Shown: positions 26,401 through 31,056 of the stretch, one piece after another
How the letters are laid out: every line of letters begins with the position of its first letter
Position numbering within the stretch: position 1 is the first letter of the stretch
Assembly (NCBI GenBank): GCA_964035575.1
Contig: OZ037886.1
Location: 1,116,001 to 1,180,000, forward strand
Source: Rhynchopus sp. YZ270_cl-10
Taxonomy: Eukaryota; Euglenozoa; Diplonemea; Diplonemida; Diplonemidae
Direction: 5' to 3'
Length of the DNA stretch: 64,000 nt
Program-made: the position numbers and the translations under genes
The notes under the pieces: generated by a model
The model's input: the letters and a program-made list of their open reading frames with translations, nothing else
What the model was told of the DNA's origin: nothing
Database searches by the model: none

Positions 26401-29400
26401 TTGGAGGCGCAGATGCGGACAGCGTGCACTCTGGGGAGGAGGCGGACGTTGTCTTCGGCGACCACGGAACCTGGTACTCGGTGGCGAAGGGGGACGTGGT
26501 GCTGGAGTCGCTCTTCACGGAGGCAGAGTTCAACGGCGGGAACGACGACATTGTGGCTGCGTCTGGGAACGACATTGTGCTCGGTGGGCAGGGAGACGAC
26601 AACATCACAGGCAACGCCGGGGACGACTGGCTGCTGGGAGACCAGGGACGCGTGGTGCTGCGCAAGGAGCAGACCATCACGTCGACGGCGGAGACGTCGG
26701 GCGGAGACGACACGATCAGCGGCGACGAGGGTGCGGACTACATCATGGGTGGTGTGGGTGCAGACACGCTCTTCGGTGGGGCCGACGAGGACTTCATCTT
26801 CGGCGACAGCGGACACATTGCACAGGCGCGCGACGCGACGTACGGCACCCGCACGTTCGCAGCGATCTTTGTGGAGTCTGAGTTCGGTGGGGACGACACG
26901 ATTGTTGCCGGGACGGAGGACGACTTTGTGATGGGCCAGCAGGGGGCGGACACGATCTCGGGTGGGGACGGGATGGACATGCTCTTTGGAGACCATGCGG
27001 AGGCGGAGCTGCGCCGTGCGGACCACGAGATCCTGTGGGCACAGACAACGGCGCCTGTGGTGGGCCGTGGAGGTGACGACACGATCTTCGGGGAGAACGG
27101 GGAGGACTACCTCTTCGGTGGGGCTGCAAGCGACACGCTGCACGGAGGCGACGACGAGGACGTGATTCTGGGTGACCACGCGCTCTTCAACGGGTCCTTC
27201 CGTGTGCTGCACCAGTACCGCTCGATCTTCACGCAGGCGGGCGACGCCGGTGCGAACGACACGATCCACGGTGGCAAGGGAGACGACATGATTCTCGGCC
27301 AGCAGGGTGGGGACGTGATCTTCGGAGACGAGGGTGAGGACGACATCACCGGAGGACACGACGTGCTGGACGGTGTGGACGGTGACGACGTGATCCACGG
27401 TGGGTCTGAGGCGGACGTGGTGCTGGGTGACAACGGTCTGATTGACCGTGCGCTGTACGTGCCGCGTGCGGAGGCTGCGCCTGTGCCGCTGACGCCGTCG
27501 CCTGTGGTGCGCCCGCTCTTCTGCGACGACTACGTGCTGCTCTCAGACCAGATGGGGGCGGTGAACCACCCGCAGCCGGACGTGTCCTCGGACTCAAGCT
27601 CGAGCTCGAACTCGGACTCGAGCTCAGACTCGGACTCGCGCACACACACAAGAGACCACCGCGAGGCACAGTACGGCCCGAACGAGAACAAGTGCTGGGT
27701 GACCGGCTGCATTGGCGACTCGGTGCGCATTGAGTGGTCGCGGTTTGCAACGGAGCGCCGCTACGACCTTGTGTCGCTGTACACTGTGGCCAGCAACGGG
27801 TCCCTTGCGCTTGAGTGGGAGCTGTCTGGCTGGGACCTGCCCGAGAGCTCGACCTACACACAGGACGTGCTTGTGCGGTTCTCGAGCGACGGCTACACAC
27901 ACGACCTCGGGTTTGAGCTGACGTACGCGTGCTCGGCGCCGACACCGGTGCCGTCGACGGCTGTGCCTGCAGCACACCCGCAGATGTACGCGTCGCCGCC
28001 GCCGTACGTGAACGACCTGCAGTGGCAGCGCTACCCGGGTGCGGCACGCTACGCAGACGTGGTGCGCCTTGTGCAGCGTTACGACGACGTGGACCTGGTG
28101 GCCGGGAACGACACGATCTTCGGTGACGGCGGGGACGACATCCTGCACGGACAGCGTGGTAACGACGTGATGGACGGTGGGGACGGTGAGGACGAGGTCT
28201 TCGGTGAGCAGGGGAGCGACGTGCTGCACGGCGGTGCCGGAGCGGACGTGGTGCTGGGTGACATGGGCCACGTGGTGCGTGCCTTCACAGAGGACGGGGA
28301 GCCGCGTGTGAACACAAAGACCGGGGCATGGCACAGGAACGTGGTGCTTGAGGAGCAGGCGATGCTGACGCACCAGTGGGTGGACACATGGCGCGACGCA
28401 CACTTCACGCCCGAGGAGGCGACGGCGCTTCTGGACGCGGACGTGCTCCTGGCCCTCGGTGGCTACGAGCGCGACGGGGAGACGAAGAAGCTTGAGTTCC
28501 AGAGCACACGCAGGCCGTGGCGCACGGCGCTGGCGGGACTGCGCCTGCTGGAGTCTGGCAACGACGAGATCCACGGTGACGCTGGGGACGACGTGCTGAT
28601 TGGACAGCGTGGAGACGATGTGATGGCCGGAGGCGACGGGGACGACTTTGTGTACGGTGACACTGTGTCGTCTGTGTACCACTACGACTCGTGCCTGCCG
28701 CTTGTGACGACTGTTGTGCGTGTGCTGCGTGCGGCGCGCGACGAGGAGGCGTGGAAGGTGGACCTCCCCTTCTACGGGGCGGTGACAAACATCCCGATGT
28801 GGATTGCGCCGGAGCAGACGTCGCGTGCCTCTGTGCTGCGCCCTGTTGACGACGCGGCCCTTGGAACGCTTGTGCCTGAGGACATGATGATGATGCTTGA
28901 CGCTGTGGCTGCCGGGGACCTGGAGCTTGTGGCGGCAGACGCTGTGATGCGTCCGTTCGCGGCGGTTGTGCCGGACGTGCTGCGCCACGGACAGGAGGTG
29001 TCTGGAAACGACGACCTGTCGGGCGGTGCCGGAAACGACGTGGTGGTTGGAGACGCTGCCTTCCACCACGCCCTGCTGAACCTGCGTGTGGATGCGCTGG
29101 ACGAGATGCGCGAGCGCACTGCTGCGCGCTGGGGGGAGCTGCAGTTCCGCCTGGCCCGCATGTCTGTCGACGCAGGGACGTTCCTGGCCGACACGGACGA
29201 GGCAGCTGTGGCTGCCCTTGCGACGGCTGTGCACAGCGGAAACGACAAGCTGGCGGGTGGAAACGGGAGCGACACGCTTGCGGGTGACAAGCTTGAGGCC
29301 TTCACGGACGTTGTGTACCACGAGCACTTTGCCTACACAGGGCTGAAGCAGACTGTCAAGGAGCTGATGCTGACCTACGCGGACTACGAGACTGTGGCGG

Positions 29401-30860
29401 TCGACGCAGGGATGGCGCTGTTTGAGGCACACCACTCGATCATCCAGGAGCTGTACGCAAACAGGCGCAACGGGAAGGCGGCACCTGCATCGCAGCTGTT
29501 CCTGGCGAACGACGAGCTGGACGGTGGGGCTGGTGACGACGTGGTGGTGGGTGACTCGCTGCTGCTGATGGCGAAGGGGCTCTTCCTGAACCACACGCAC
29601 GACGGCAACTACTTCACGCAGGTTGGGAAGAACAGCGCAAGCAAGAGCAAGGACGACGAGGACGAGTTCAAGGAGCTCCTCGAGACACTGAAGGAGACAC
29701 TTGCGATGCACGTGAAGCGCGACTTCTGGGCGTCGGACTCGATTGACGGCGGGAACCTGAAGAAGCGCTGGGAGTGGAACAGCCTCCCGTACACAAAGTG
29801 GGGCTGCGACACGATTGAGGGCGGGGACGGGAAGGACTCGCTCCTGGGCGACTACGGGCTTGTGGTTGTGGCCACCTTTGAGGGCGCACCGTTCCACCCG
29901 TCGACGGAGTACGGACTGCGCGGAATCAACACAGCCCTGAACGAGCACCTCGACTTTGTGGAGAAGGTGATTGAGGACCGTGTGACACGCCCGGCACTCA
30001 AGTCAGGCGCGCAGGAGCTGGACGACGTGAGCTTCGACGCATCGCTCAAGGGCCTGTCCTTCTACCACAACAAGGGCCGCGGGGTGTACGGCCACGACGA
30101 GCCTGAGAGTGCGTCGCAGTCGGACGAGATCCACGGCGGGGACGGGGAGGACATGCTGTCGGGCAGCAACGGAGTGGCGGTGGTGCCGATGTGGCGCCAG
30201 ACCAACAGCCTTGTGTCGGACCCGATTGTTGAGGCACGCCGGTCCTTCTTCTCTGTGCTGGACAGCGACCACTGGAAGCGCATGGAGGCCTACGAGAAGC
30301 GCGACCGCTCCTTCGACGAGGACAAGCTCACCGGGGGCGCAGACCGCGACGTGTTCCTTGTGCAGAACCTGAAGGAGGACAGCGTGCAGGACAAGGAGCA
30401 CTGGGTCGACAGCATCTACTACCGCCCTGCCTTTGCCTACATCGGCGACATCCTGCGCGACGCCTATGTCGGTGCTGTCCACGGCACCTGCCTCAACGAG
30501 CTCTCGCTCGACGGCGTCCTTGCGACCAAGGCCATCCACAAGTTCCTCGACCTCCCTGTTGCGGGCTGGCACGGAATCTTCGGTGTTGTGTGGAGCCACG
30601 ACCAGCTTGTTGAGCCGGTGTACTACCTGCAGAACCAGCACCACGTCCACCTGTGCAACAAGGACCACGACGGACACACCCACACCGACGACGCTCCCAC
30701 ACCAACCCCGGAGAAGTCCAACGAGAAGTCCGACTGCCAGCAGCAGACCCAGGACAGTTGGAAGGCCCTCTGTGAGTGCCGCCGCAGTGCCCAGGACCAC
30801 TCCCACTCCCACTCCCACACCCACTCCGACTCCAAGTCCGAGTCCCACGGAAAGCGTTAG
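8493..30860 (+). CDS. Giant secreted RTX-type calcium-binding protein, copy B (7455 aa)
   Basis: One intron-free frame. The start is the first ATG after the leader and gives a clear signal peptide (MIARGTFVCAVAAVTLLGSS, cut probably after ASA). Residues about 30-3100 are weakly repetitive, amphipathic and beta-rich, with a recurring LFDSTAP-like motif (near 285, 1203 and 1505). Two EF-hand-like loops are DGDGYLTFKEV (near 2640) and DPNDDGKIRFSEI (near 3050). A Cys/Trp patch (near 3090-3130) precedes a beta region about 3140-4750 that resembles modules of bacterial giant surface proteins and contains Calx-beta-like stretches. From about 4750 onward come some 25 RTX blocks with FGDHG-like turns, then a Ser/Asp linker, spaced RTX blocks and a His/Ser-rich tail. 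There is no membrane segment other than the signal peptide. Adhesion, scale or matrix roles are plausible; toxin activity has no support. The lack of introns contrasts with its neighbours. Confidence 0.88.
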   Translation: MIARGTFVCAVAAVTLLGSSPASAVSTYTETCTNVAVRYQRSIKEGVTAVNSALAEAKARMLSQEFMLVASAADLSFVNEPLNDVMNYTGELSNQFDELNDRTMAALTASLPYGISVGCQVDTTTFDLFLTVAVNATGTVSETVDLSGLPAADLAALGLTFSDPSVSLSGSVFLAGTISITVKTSGTVVSVSGLSAAVTATGAVATNVDWKDVGSVGIAGSVSVTGVTVPVTFPTSTSLSDFVAKLGEVRIGSLTGELSASLAVAVAVDAVPVGQLPTPVLTVYDNNMFDAVLPVVTVDADITSLESTIVELLRQLGSFDIDLGALGLSGLELPNVNVSALVSGVPDMLKLAPVAEQYFLLFVDGSAFPTFSGLVTFLKENLAVPQLTTSVSVSGVNMTGGWFPEAGEVALNIHMELGSTLASESFGGSISSVLGDMQALTAVFDLIGATAPEQSLAVPDFSADVAFSGDVVLDFTVGLKTEFINTGNLTGSALAGNAFLRVNDLSAEVKVAVDPINFEADLLLSQFVVRDGSFEVALGLRADFSAAAAEEVPGAAVSASTVEAVTEITVLELLSGGSTAVLDFVKQLNLEVYATLDAVVPVELTAGFAGSDVSLSPIVELHDESLLSGGLPAFSLDIDLNFLVPSLPGGKGGSGNELDSVMGALTDMLEGISGISLDTASIPNVPQISNLLSGLSGKVSFSTVLTEYLDLLVKFRELANGLGLDLALETVGAEALVSSTSFNTDILGRLQTRFPTVFVNFTSGLTNSYTGVDFSVLDYLRYVQVEFGLAATLASADADFGKNELVWYLAVNVDYSLTKENAWALLNLLELTGYTSDSAGYPVDSLLARFDPAAHLVALQAKLALTSLSTFNLGTLGSYVANSAPTLGVNVNFNKAIFDLLVVTYPDFATKYGNLTVGDLLPMNSVTGAEFDWRNYLTEVGSVLGLSSTASLDVSSVAALFGKRPTVMGLVRFLKSRLLNGMSTGLTIGGSGTSFSADLITTGGRWELAATLGLHFDTGALKPTDVVTALENALSGLFDAIGQDSVVGSIASIGNALVQRLSGLDAFLSFSAAAQVGVEAGIDIKPLIDGTGSPQLFLRVQQFNMSISAAITDFTTPMDFGGSFDFTGIVNGEIVFSAVASGVNASNPLVLLDASAGVDNFTITPLTDAISLGGSIVAEVELAGGPLDSSLFLGVEDLALFDSTAPKFTVDAEIPREMMQVVRDGLAAMGDVGRDINGFDALTTTLPLMNRTLHDVLKTGETGPNWGDFLIWDTVLDQLFADPAYAGCLDGSTSCPRARETVQKFTDGMANLTQGSFTSDTGVPAAFVNGGMVGKEFQLAFGLNGNLEVLVTPPLSELIDDDDFDFTGTGVLTVGINFGFGFEVKVDTTNGAVNVTTDDIVLRLDNFTMGLTIGADVSATASIGILSASVSNGTGVLAADFGGSMNAGAPLKLSEVTKGNFAFTKSATLDACLPFSAAIGSQDLGELAGATGAEKPQVCVNDSNLFDSTAPTVQTLFMDRFMDFRGMSPIQIMGIVRGLINVVQEYRESPVFDLALPFTDVDVGDMLDFTDTLTTALSNKMVKVQDAADRTTLVLCVEGDALTTGWNVPGTNESAYFFANVSSKVMSLVLNEELEVEVALNATVMSSATTIADLALHLNEELYKAGLGLSVAASVPVEGVESLQLCTNASIKATDLRVQIAQKKTGNSAYNESDEAVAATTLLGFTSGDIKEAPRVAAFSSIPELVIVLAEAVGVPSDVLSYTYGPSAADPSQYELLFALDLTVALPTPMTSLLLGAEVEPLFSVNASAEIALTTDVQIGFEIGARMGTSAGNLSVTANIPAAQEFANFTLASEQSFNLSLDRVLYTVVLRPADSFYDELDYQLGVLNATLGGAKQVWARNYENTTFLIQTLGVRRLEVTTSAEFEALTGLASDKAKALLFTPVVKNLAFTADMMLTVSEINLAATLAVLEAEAYAGSGYIGVTAIAEFGTSGTAMLLGDLRDAIIEDPFSQIAANATVSAELDVEVSVGIPSLGSVSGTVGVVMNPPFFVELKENFSLPNASTDFEVTIGGVDLPDFKNLTLADIIALVSDGVDLLFGNTAVDPVVEGLLSDLPLLDLEIPLISFTPRTMVTQIQTVLGTLEGLLANQTGSVERIELLIEEALGLPAQDGCTGSCLVGFTFADSKLLLEVNFEASPTLPELSFDINLKDMMGWAGISLNSPDLEELLGEFIDLEAKLAFALSGGASATLQLGVDISSRPFRMFVGGGTALQVNVLANATGSLTLTLGPVEFGIENGYVAVTNGTDHHAAYLRYGLTEGTNYYLDEGFSNIVKNFSLTSAGKVSAELPITGIDTMLVEIPRLVDFLNKDSSNGNFVEFPGGNISSILESIAGPLLNLNPIAAILTDKEAVLNGVDGMFTKIDLAITAADGVLGSMDVPIVKNKIREVIQEDFIGKFQTQLRGELESALSQVSEDSMAQILRNKMVDFFSGLGILKGGDIPIVIRKKDGTVLPALEADGSLISGYPLDEADAVEWDVTLGKDILFATQFDFDLGLSELPLKLTAEGGVELLVGWDFKLFFGMSVSRGFYLNVSETEMAVYASLKLPGLKATGDLFILEASITNRDDTTELKGLATVDVGETDGDGYLTFKEVKSGGASLVRANAAFEVVVGMDLSLGLSSSEGLPRFTTSLYTYYGASWEQKATKGTAAGETLALGTANESMSVADQGPASGTLLMVDVGLDLGEFVTNILKPIFAKLSGFLGPIRPILEALQKPLPVVSDLAGRDVSLLALPEILINGLLGAGGPVRGSVKNVLAYVSAIAQVIDLAIAVLDVIDELATWEGNLKISFGNWQINKDGFSRYPDTEPLPANYPTTGRYAQVQDDSEPLSSASSTGSSKMKNLMSALTNPDAIFNLPFLSASGVMGLITGKDVDLFVVQTPVMEIDVTIDFWFPLAAGILVVDFYGSFQFRARVSMGYDTSGIRRAIEQGKPELALDGFFLSDTDIPTGTGGVDIPELYAAGTVRIGATLNLLLAKLSGSGELSFTGSIDLYDPNDDGKIRFSEIKSIIEAGSFLDIFNIKIKMCAGASFSVDLFNPFVNWKCKWYGCWPRGRWESVYRFSVYKCFLELDTTPPALPILATVGSNTLQLNMGPRAGDRVTGDTADKGEYFTIRYVNGAAGSEEVEVLFGVPPASGQDDNRQAQEFTDFLAYSGSGGKFSDTILVENPVSRGVFDGGDDSGYDRLILDFSGVVTDLPEGTLSDGQITGFGMSGTGIQYSNFEEVTIYLNGQANLVTITGSTAGTKLSLYLNGGNDKVVVTAGAAMAGDVNVVGGNGQDTLYVLSSVGGAGTLYSTWVSLPSMSGQLTFSTIDVLRVTLTSGVDTFVVDSTPAGASVEVQAAGGADTITVGSGSLSDIVSPVKVSGSSVATLVIDDSMDTATGNVGELTATRVTGLGMSADGVVYSAFVKVEVKLPTQQPSTFTISATHSGETVLTGGAKDDTLTVSGVSGETWVNAGDGEDSVIVPVTTEGDVVLNRISQLLHLDGQNGNDSYSIGFSGTGQSRIELSDTGYTNNNGAEANVLVVGGTAADDTILFRKNFIALIHSDRSEAERLDIDRTINGGITVNGLAGDDSFITDGTAGIVTQNGGAGNDRFLIGQLYNSLRVEANMSEPADAFDTTETTEGYLSDGNGEHMNCNGESGEDTFVVMRNLGTLSLRGGVGNDRFTVRAFALAGAEDQSQPDSALGETEVATDEGDDVVYYTINAPVTIDGGPGFDTLVAIGTEFPDTFVITKDGIYGSGLYITFVGIESVELNTAAGDDTIYVMSTAAHVQTNVYGGLGSDVVYITPRYSVPVSSSDLRGHNGIVEHAISSATDSSYDGLEAHGVTAYITDQDNASIAIVVPTEIQLVEESSGDLTGVYYLRMGHAISGSGVNDSVTVNIVVPGAPSEIPGAASVTVSPNIVSFTSQDWFVPRAIVVTVTTDHALEGNEVIFLGHAVVQLSNLDGYDTMKIPSVPVRIIDADQAELYILETPDTTTGMRVSESGLGEVGTSVEYDVVLRPCVSGARPQDVDIAVSYDAAQVVVEPATFSFSSESANPCRQTVRVTAVNDTLVEGFHFVALNHEVTVAASNAVFYSASLAADAVNVEILDNDAPALVVLESGGTTEMIEGWSTDSYNVYLTKAPVGEVTVDVNVVASEVWGKSSLTRVQVTVSPTSIVFDASNYTESVTVTVTPIGDEIVDQGETTQQFASQPALAYQIQGALTVGGGEADGAVTTLKAIMYPGELDIEAYPGQTNPWLTVREEQQVDRLVVENTGGFLPTTVTLTEGRITGMGMGESRVLAGTTVLGGVTYTSMEEVVVNLGPAKDDVIVNGTHLGATYVNAGKDDDTFTVLAAHGPVVLNGSTGNDNFTFGAGDGLLGGIKDMVVADGGEGTDWMWVNNTQGNPLGDAGFLTRSELTGLGMYATRDSSSVIVQVVAVRGTSGSFGLSFTVDGVAKSLTFAVGTSAETMEADLQAAVFPVSDVCGTAGIGACVQSFAVDRLPWGYVVRYVGELAVEGTASAMVLDTTNVVGAEEELLDFVRIDSRPMRAGMLYVGVESVDIDLATDLADTLNIRGTSVPTVVRSHAGDDTFVVGSDALVLSNTAATTVQKVEGRLDYVEALLTLDGGSSGRTRLLVSDSVATAGKPAVALTAGLITGLAPADIVYTGADYSRGVTLWLSAHADTVVVSSTFGSEANVSVAEDVRTITQLFTGAGADKVTVALADKVNGFFVVGTEAGDDVVDASTSTLPLVIVGGFDDDTILAGLGDDIIFGDTGNLILGGVDTVGVPEGSTAAQSGVLSLRSSAFTDHVNECAAGGNDTITAVGTASYLVFGGDGNDTITTDAGEDVVFADYGFAAFTHGDLTRAESACSSAGGADVVVTASGHDVVLGGNGVDTLTTAAGADVVVGDHGSVVLAYPGAARLVTSVATTIREAGEGDFIYAGEDADIVLGGVGADTVYAGTGDDVVFGDAGVYTALVAGDFSFASSETDMEEATGTGDVLFGERGDDILVGGQGVDTLWGADGNDWLFGDHAGGSVTPSISTEVTAFTTTTLAGGADVLHGEGGHDVVMGGHANDEIFGADGSDVLFGDYGSYTANATHAVAVSADASVAPGANTIAGEGDADYIFGGSGVDNVTGGDGDDWVFGDNGLVSIAWGTQAGTTLDDIAVDDREYTRARAGHVSPMQLALNMSTTVRVANSTDAQYGAADTIVGNDGNDAIFGGNDVDVLSGDDNEDVIFGDHGSVTVDGYVAVLTSTQTDVEANGDGDEIHGNNGDDFLFGGQGSDNITGDAGNDIVFGDHGEITLTPLEQTWVYASIAVSGGAADLVETHDGDDVVFGGAGGDVVDTSVGNDVVFGDHGRVSVAVVSTGHNLTTYASQDAAEGGDDTIVADDGDDVVFGGAGADVVTGDDGADVIFGDHGSVAVDGTVRVMTSTQTAVEANGAGDEIHGNNGDDFLFGGQGSDNITGNAGSDVVFGDHGEIILTPLEQTVVYASIAVSGGAADLVETHDGDDVVFGGAGGDVVDTSVGDDVVFGDHGRVSVALVDGHNVTVYASQDVEEGGDDVIVADDGDDVVFGGAGADDVTGNNGVDVIFGDHGSVMRNVTTDVYVSTSAGFGGADTLSGNNGSDFLFGGADGDTINGDDGDDVVFGDSGIVTLVPTEALAEYESQDVADGGADVIETHAGQDTVFGGVDTDNVVAGTEDDVVFGDNGHVRVHGSVTLYESVATTDDAWGGADVLAGDAGNDVIFGGQEADNITGAAGDDWVFGDHGRVVLRPASTDATESNVELESTSTSSGAYGGADLIDTHAGADYVFGGQGADEITTADGADVVFGDHGAINLTVAGAVYESTATEVAENGGADTIDTGADDDYVFGGQVGDIVHTHGGEDTVFGDFGRITVAAAGLPIVEVSISAEHGGRDVVTTGDGEDHVFGGADADSVHSGEEADVVFGDHGTWYSVAKGDVVLESLFTEAEFNGGNDDIVAASGNDIVLGGQGDDNITGNAGDDWLLGDQGRVVLRKEQTITSTAETSGGDDTISGDEGADYIMGGVGADTLFGGADEDFIFGDSGHIAQARDATYGTRTFAAIFVESEFGGDDTIVAGTEDDFVMGQQGADTISGGDGMDMLFGDHAEAELRRADHEILWAQTTAPVVGRGGDDTIFGENGEDYLFGGAASDTLHGGDDEDVILGDHALFNGSFRVLHQYRSIFTQAGDAGANDTIHGGKGDDMILGQQGGDVIFGDEGEDDITGGHDVLDGVDGDDVIHGGSEADVVLGDNGLIDRALYVPRAEAAPVPLTPSPVVRPLFCDDYVLLSDQMGAVNHPQPDVSSDSSSSSNSDSSSDSDSRTHTRDHREAQYGPNENKCWVTGCIGDSVRIEWSRFATERRYDLVSLYTVASNGSLALEWELSGWDLPESSTYTQDVLVRFSSDGYTHDLGFELTYACSAPTPVPSTAVPAAHPQMYASPPPYVNDLQWQRYPGAARYADVVRLVQRYDDVDLVAGNDTIFGDGGDDILHGQRGNDVMDGGDGEDEVFGEQGSDVLHGGAGADVVLGDMGHVVRAFTEDGEPRVNTKTGAWHRNVVLEEQAMLTHQWVDTWRDAHFTPEEATALLDADVLLALGGYERDGETKKLEFQSTRRPWRTALAGLRLLESGNDEIHGDAGDDVLIGQRGDDVMAGGDGDDFVYGDTVSSVYHYDSCLPLVTTVVRVLRAARDEEAWKVDLPFYGAVTNIPMWIAPEQTSRASVLRPVDDAALGTLVPEDMMMMLDAVAAGDLELVAADAVMRPFAAVVPDVLRHGQEVSGNDDLSGGAGNDVVVGDAAFHHALLNLRVDALDEMRERTAARWGELQFRLARMSVDAGTFLADTDEAAVAALATAVHSGNDKLAGGNGSDTLAGDKLEAFTDVVYHEHFAYTGLKQTVKELMLTYADYETVAVDAGMALFEAHHSIIQELYANRRNGKAAPASQLFLANDELDGGAGDDVVVGDSLLLMAKGLFLNHTHDGNYFTQVGKNSASKSKDDEDEFKELLETLKETLAMHVKRDFWASDSIDGGNLKKRWEWNSLPYTKWGCDTIEGGDGKDSLLGDYGLVVVATFEGAPFHPSTEYGLRGINTALNEHLDFVEKVIEDRVTRPALKSGAQELDDVSFDASLKGLSFYHNKGRGVYGHDEPESASQSDEIHGGDGEDMLSGSNGVAVVPMWRQTNSLVSDPIVEARRSFFSVLDSDHWKRMEAYEKRDRSFDEDKLTGGADRDVFLVQNLKEDSVQDKEHWVDSIYYRPAFAYIGDILRDAYVGAVHGTCLNELSLDGVLATKAIHKFLDLPVAGWHGIFGVVWSHDQLVEPVYYLQNQHHVHLCNKDHDGHTHTDDAPTPTPEKSNEKSDCQQQTQDSWKALCECRRSAQDHSHSHSHTHSDSKSESHGKR
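24321..25385 (+). repeat. Internal tandem duplication of an RTX module
   Basis: 24321-24854 (178 codons) and 24855-25385 (177 codons) are adjacent copies of one three-block RTX module, both starting TTCGGAGACCACGGGTCTGT, and are closely similar in DNA. This shows that the array grows by in-frame duplication. Confidence 0.75.
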
Positions 30861-30900
30861 AAAACCTTTTTAATCAAAACATATGTTTGATGCAACTTTA
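24852..30900 (+). repeat. 6-kb tract almost identical to window positions 1-6043
   Basis: Offset is 24851 up to the tail and 24857 after a 6-bp indel. I see two synonymous differences (30758 and 30839) and the indel, all in the last 150 bp of coding sequence. Identity covers the stop codon and about 40 bp of 3' UTR, then ends abruptly at 6043/30900. Confidence 0.85.
30873..30891 (+). promoter_or_regulatory. 3' UTR stem-loop just after the stop of copy B
   Basis: Same ATCAAA/TTTGAT hairpin, 12 nt after the stop, as in copy A. Confidence 0.45.
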
Positions 30901-31007
30901 CCCCTCTTTTTTTCCCCCTTGTTTATTTGTTGCAGATGGCGACTACCCATGTAAGCTTTCTGCACCACTGTCCTATTTTACCCCAGTACATCTCTATTTT
31001 GATTACA

Positions 31008-31056
31008 AAGGTGACTAAGCACGAGAGGCTTAGGCTCATCTTATAAACTTTTCTTT
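31008..31056 (+). repeat. Dispersed hairpin element H1
   Basis: AAGGTGA, then CTAAGC-ACGAGAG-GCTTAG (perfect 6-bp stem), then TCATCTTATAAACTTTTCTT. It lies 148 bp after the stop of giant gene B. Confidence 0.6.
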
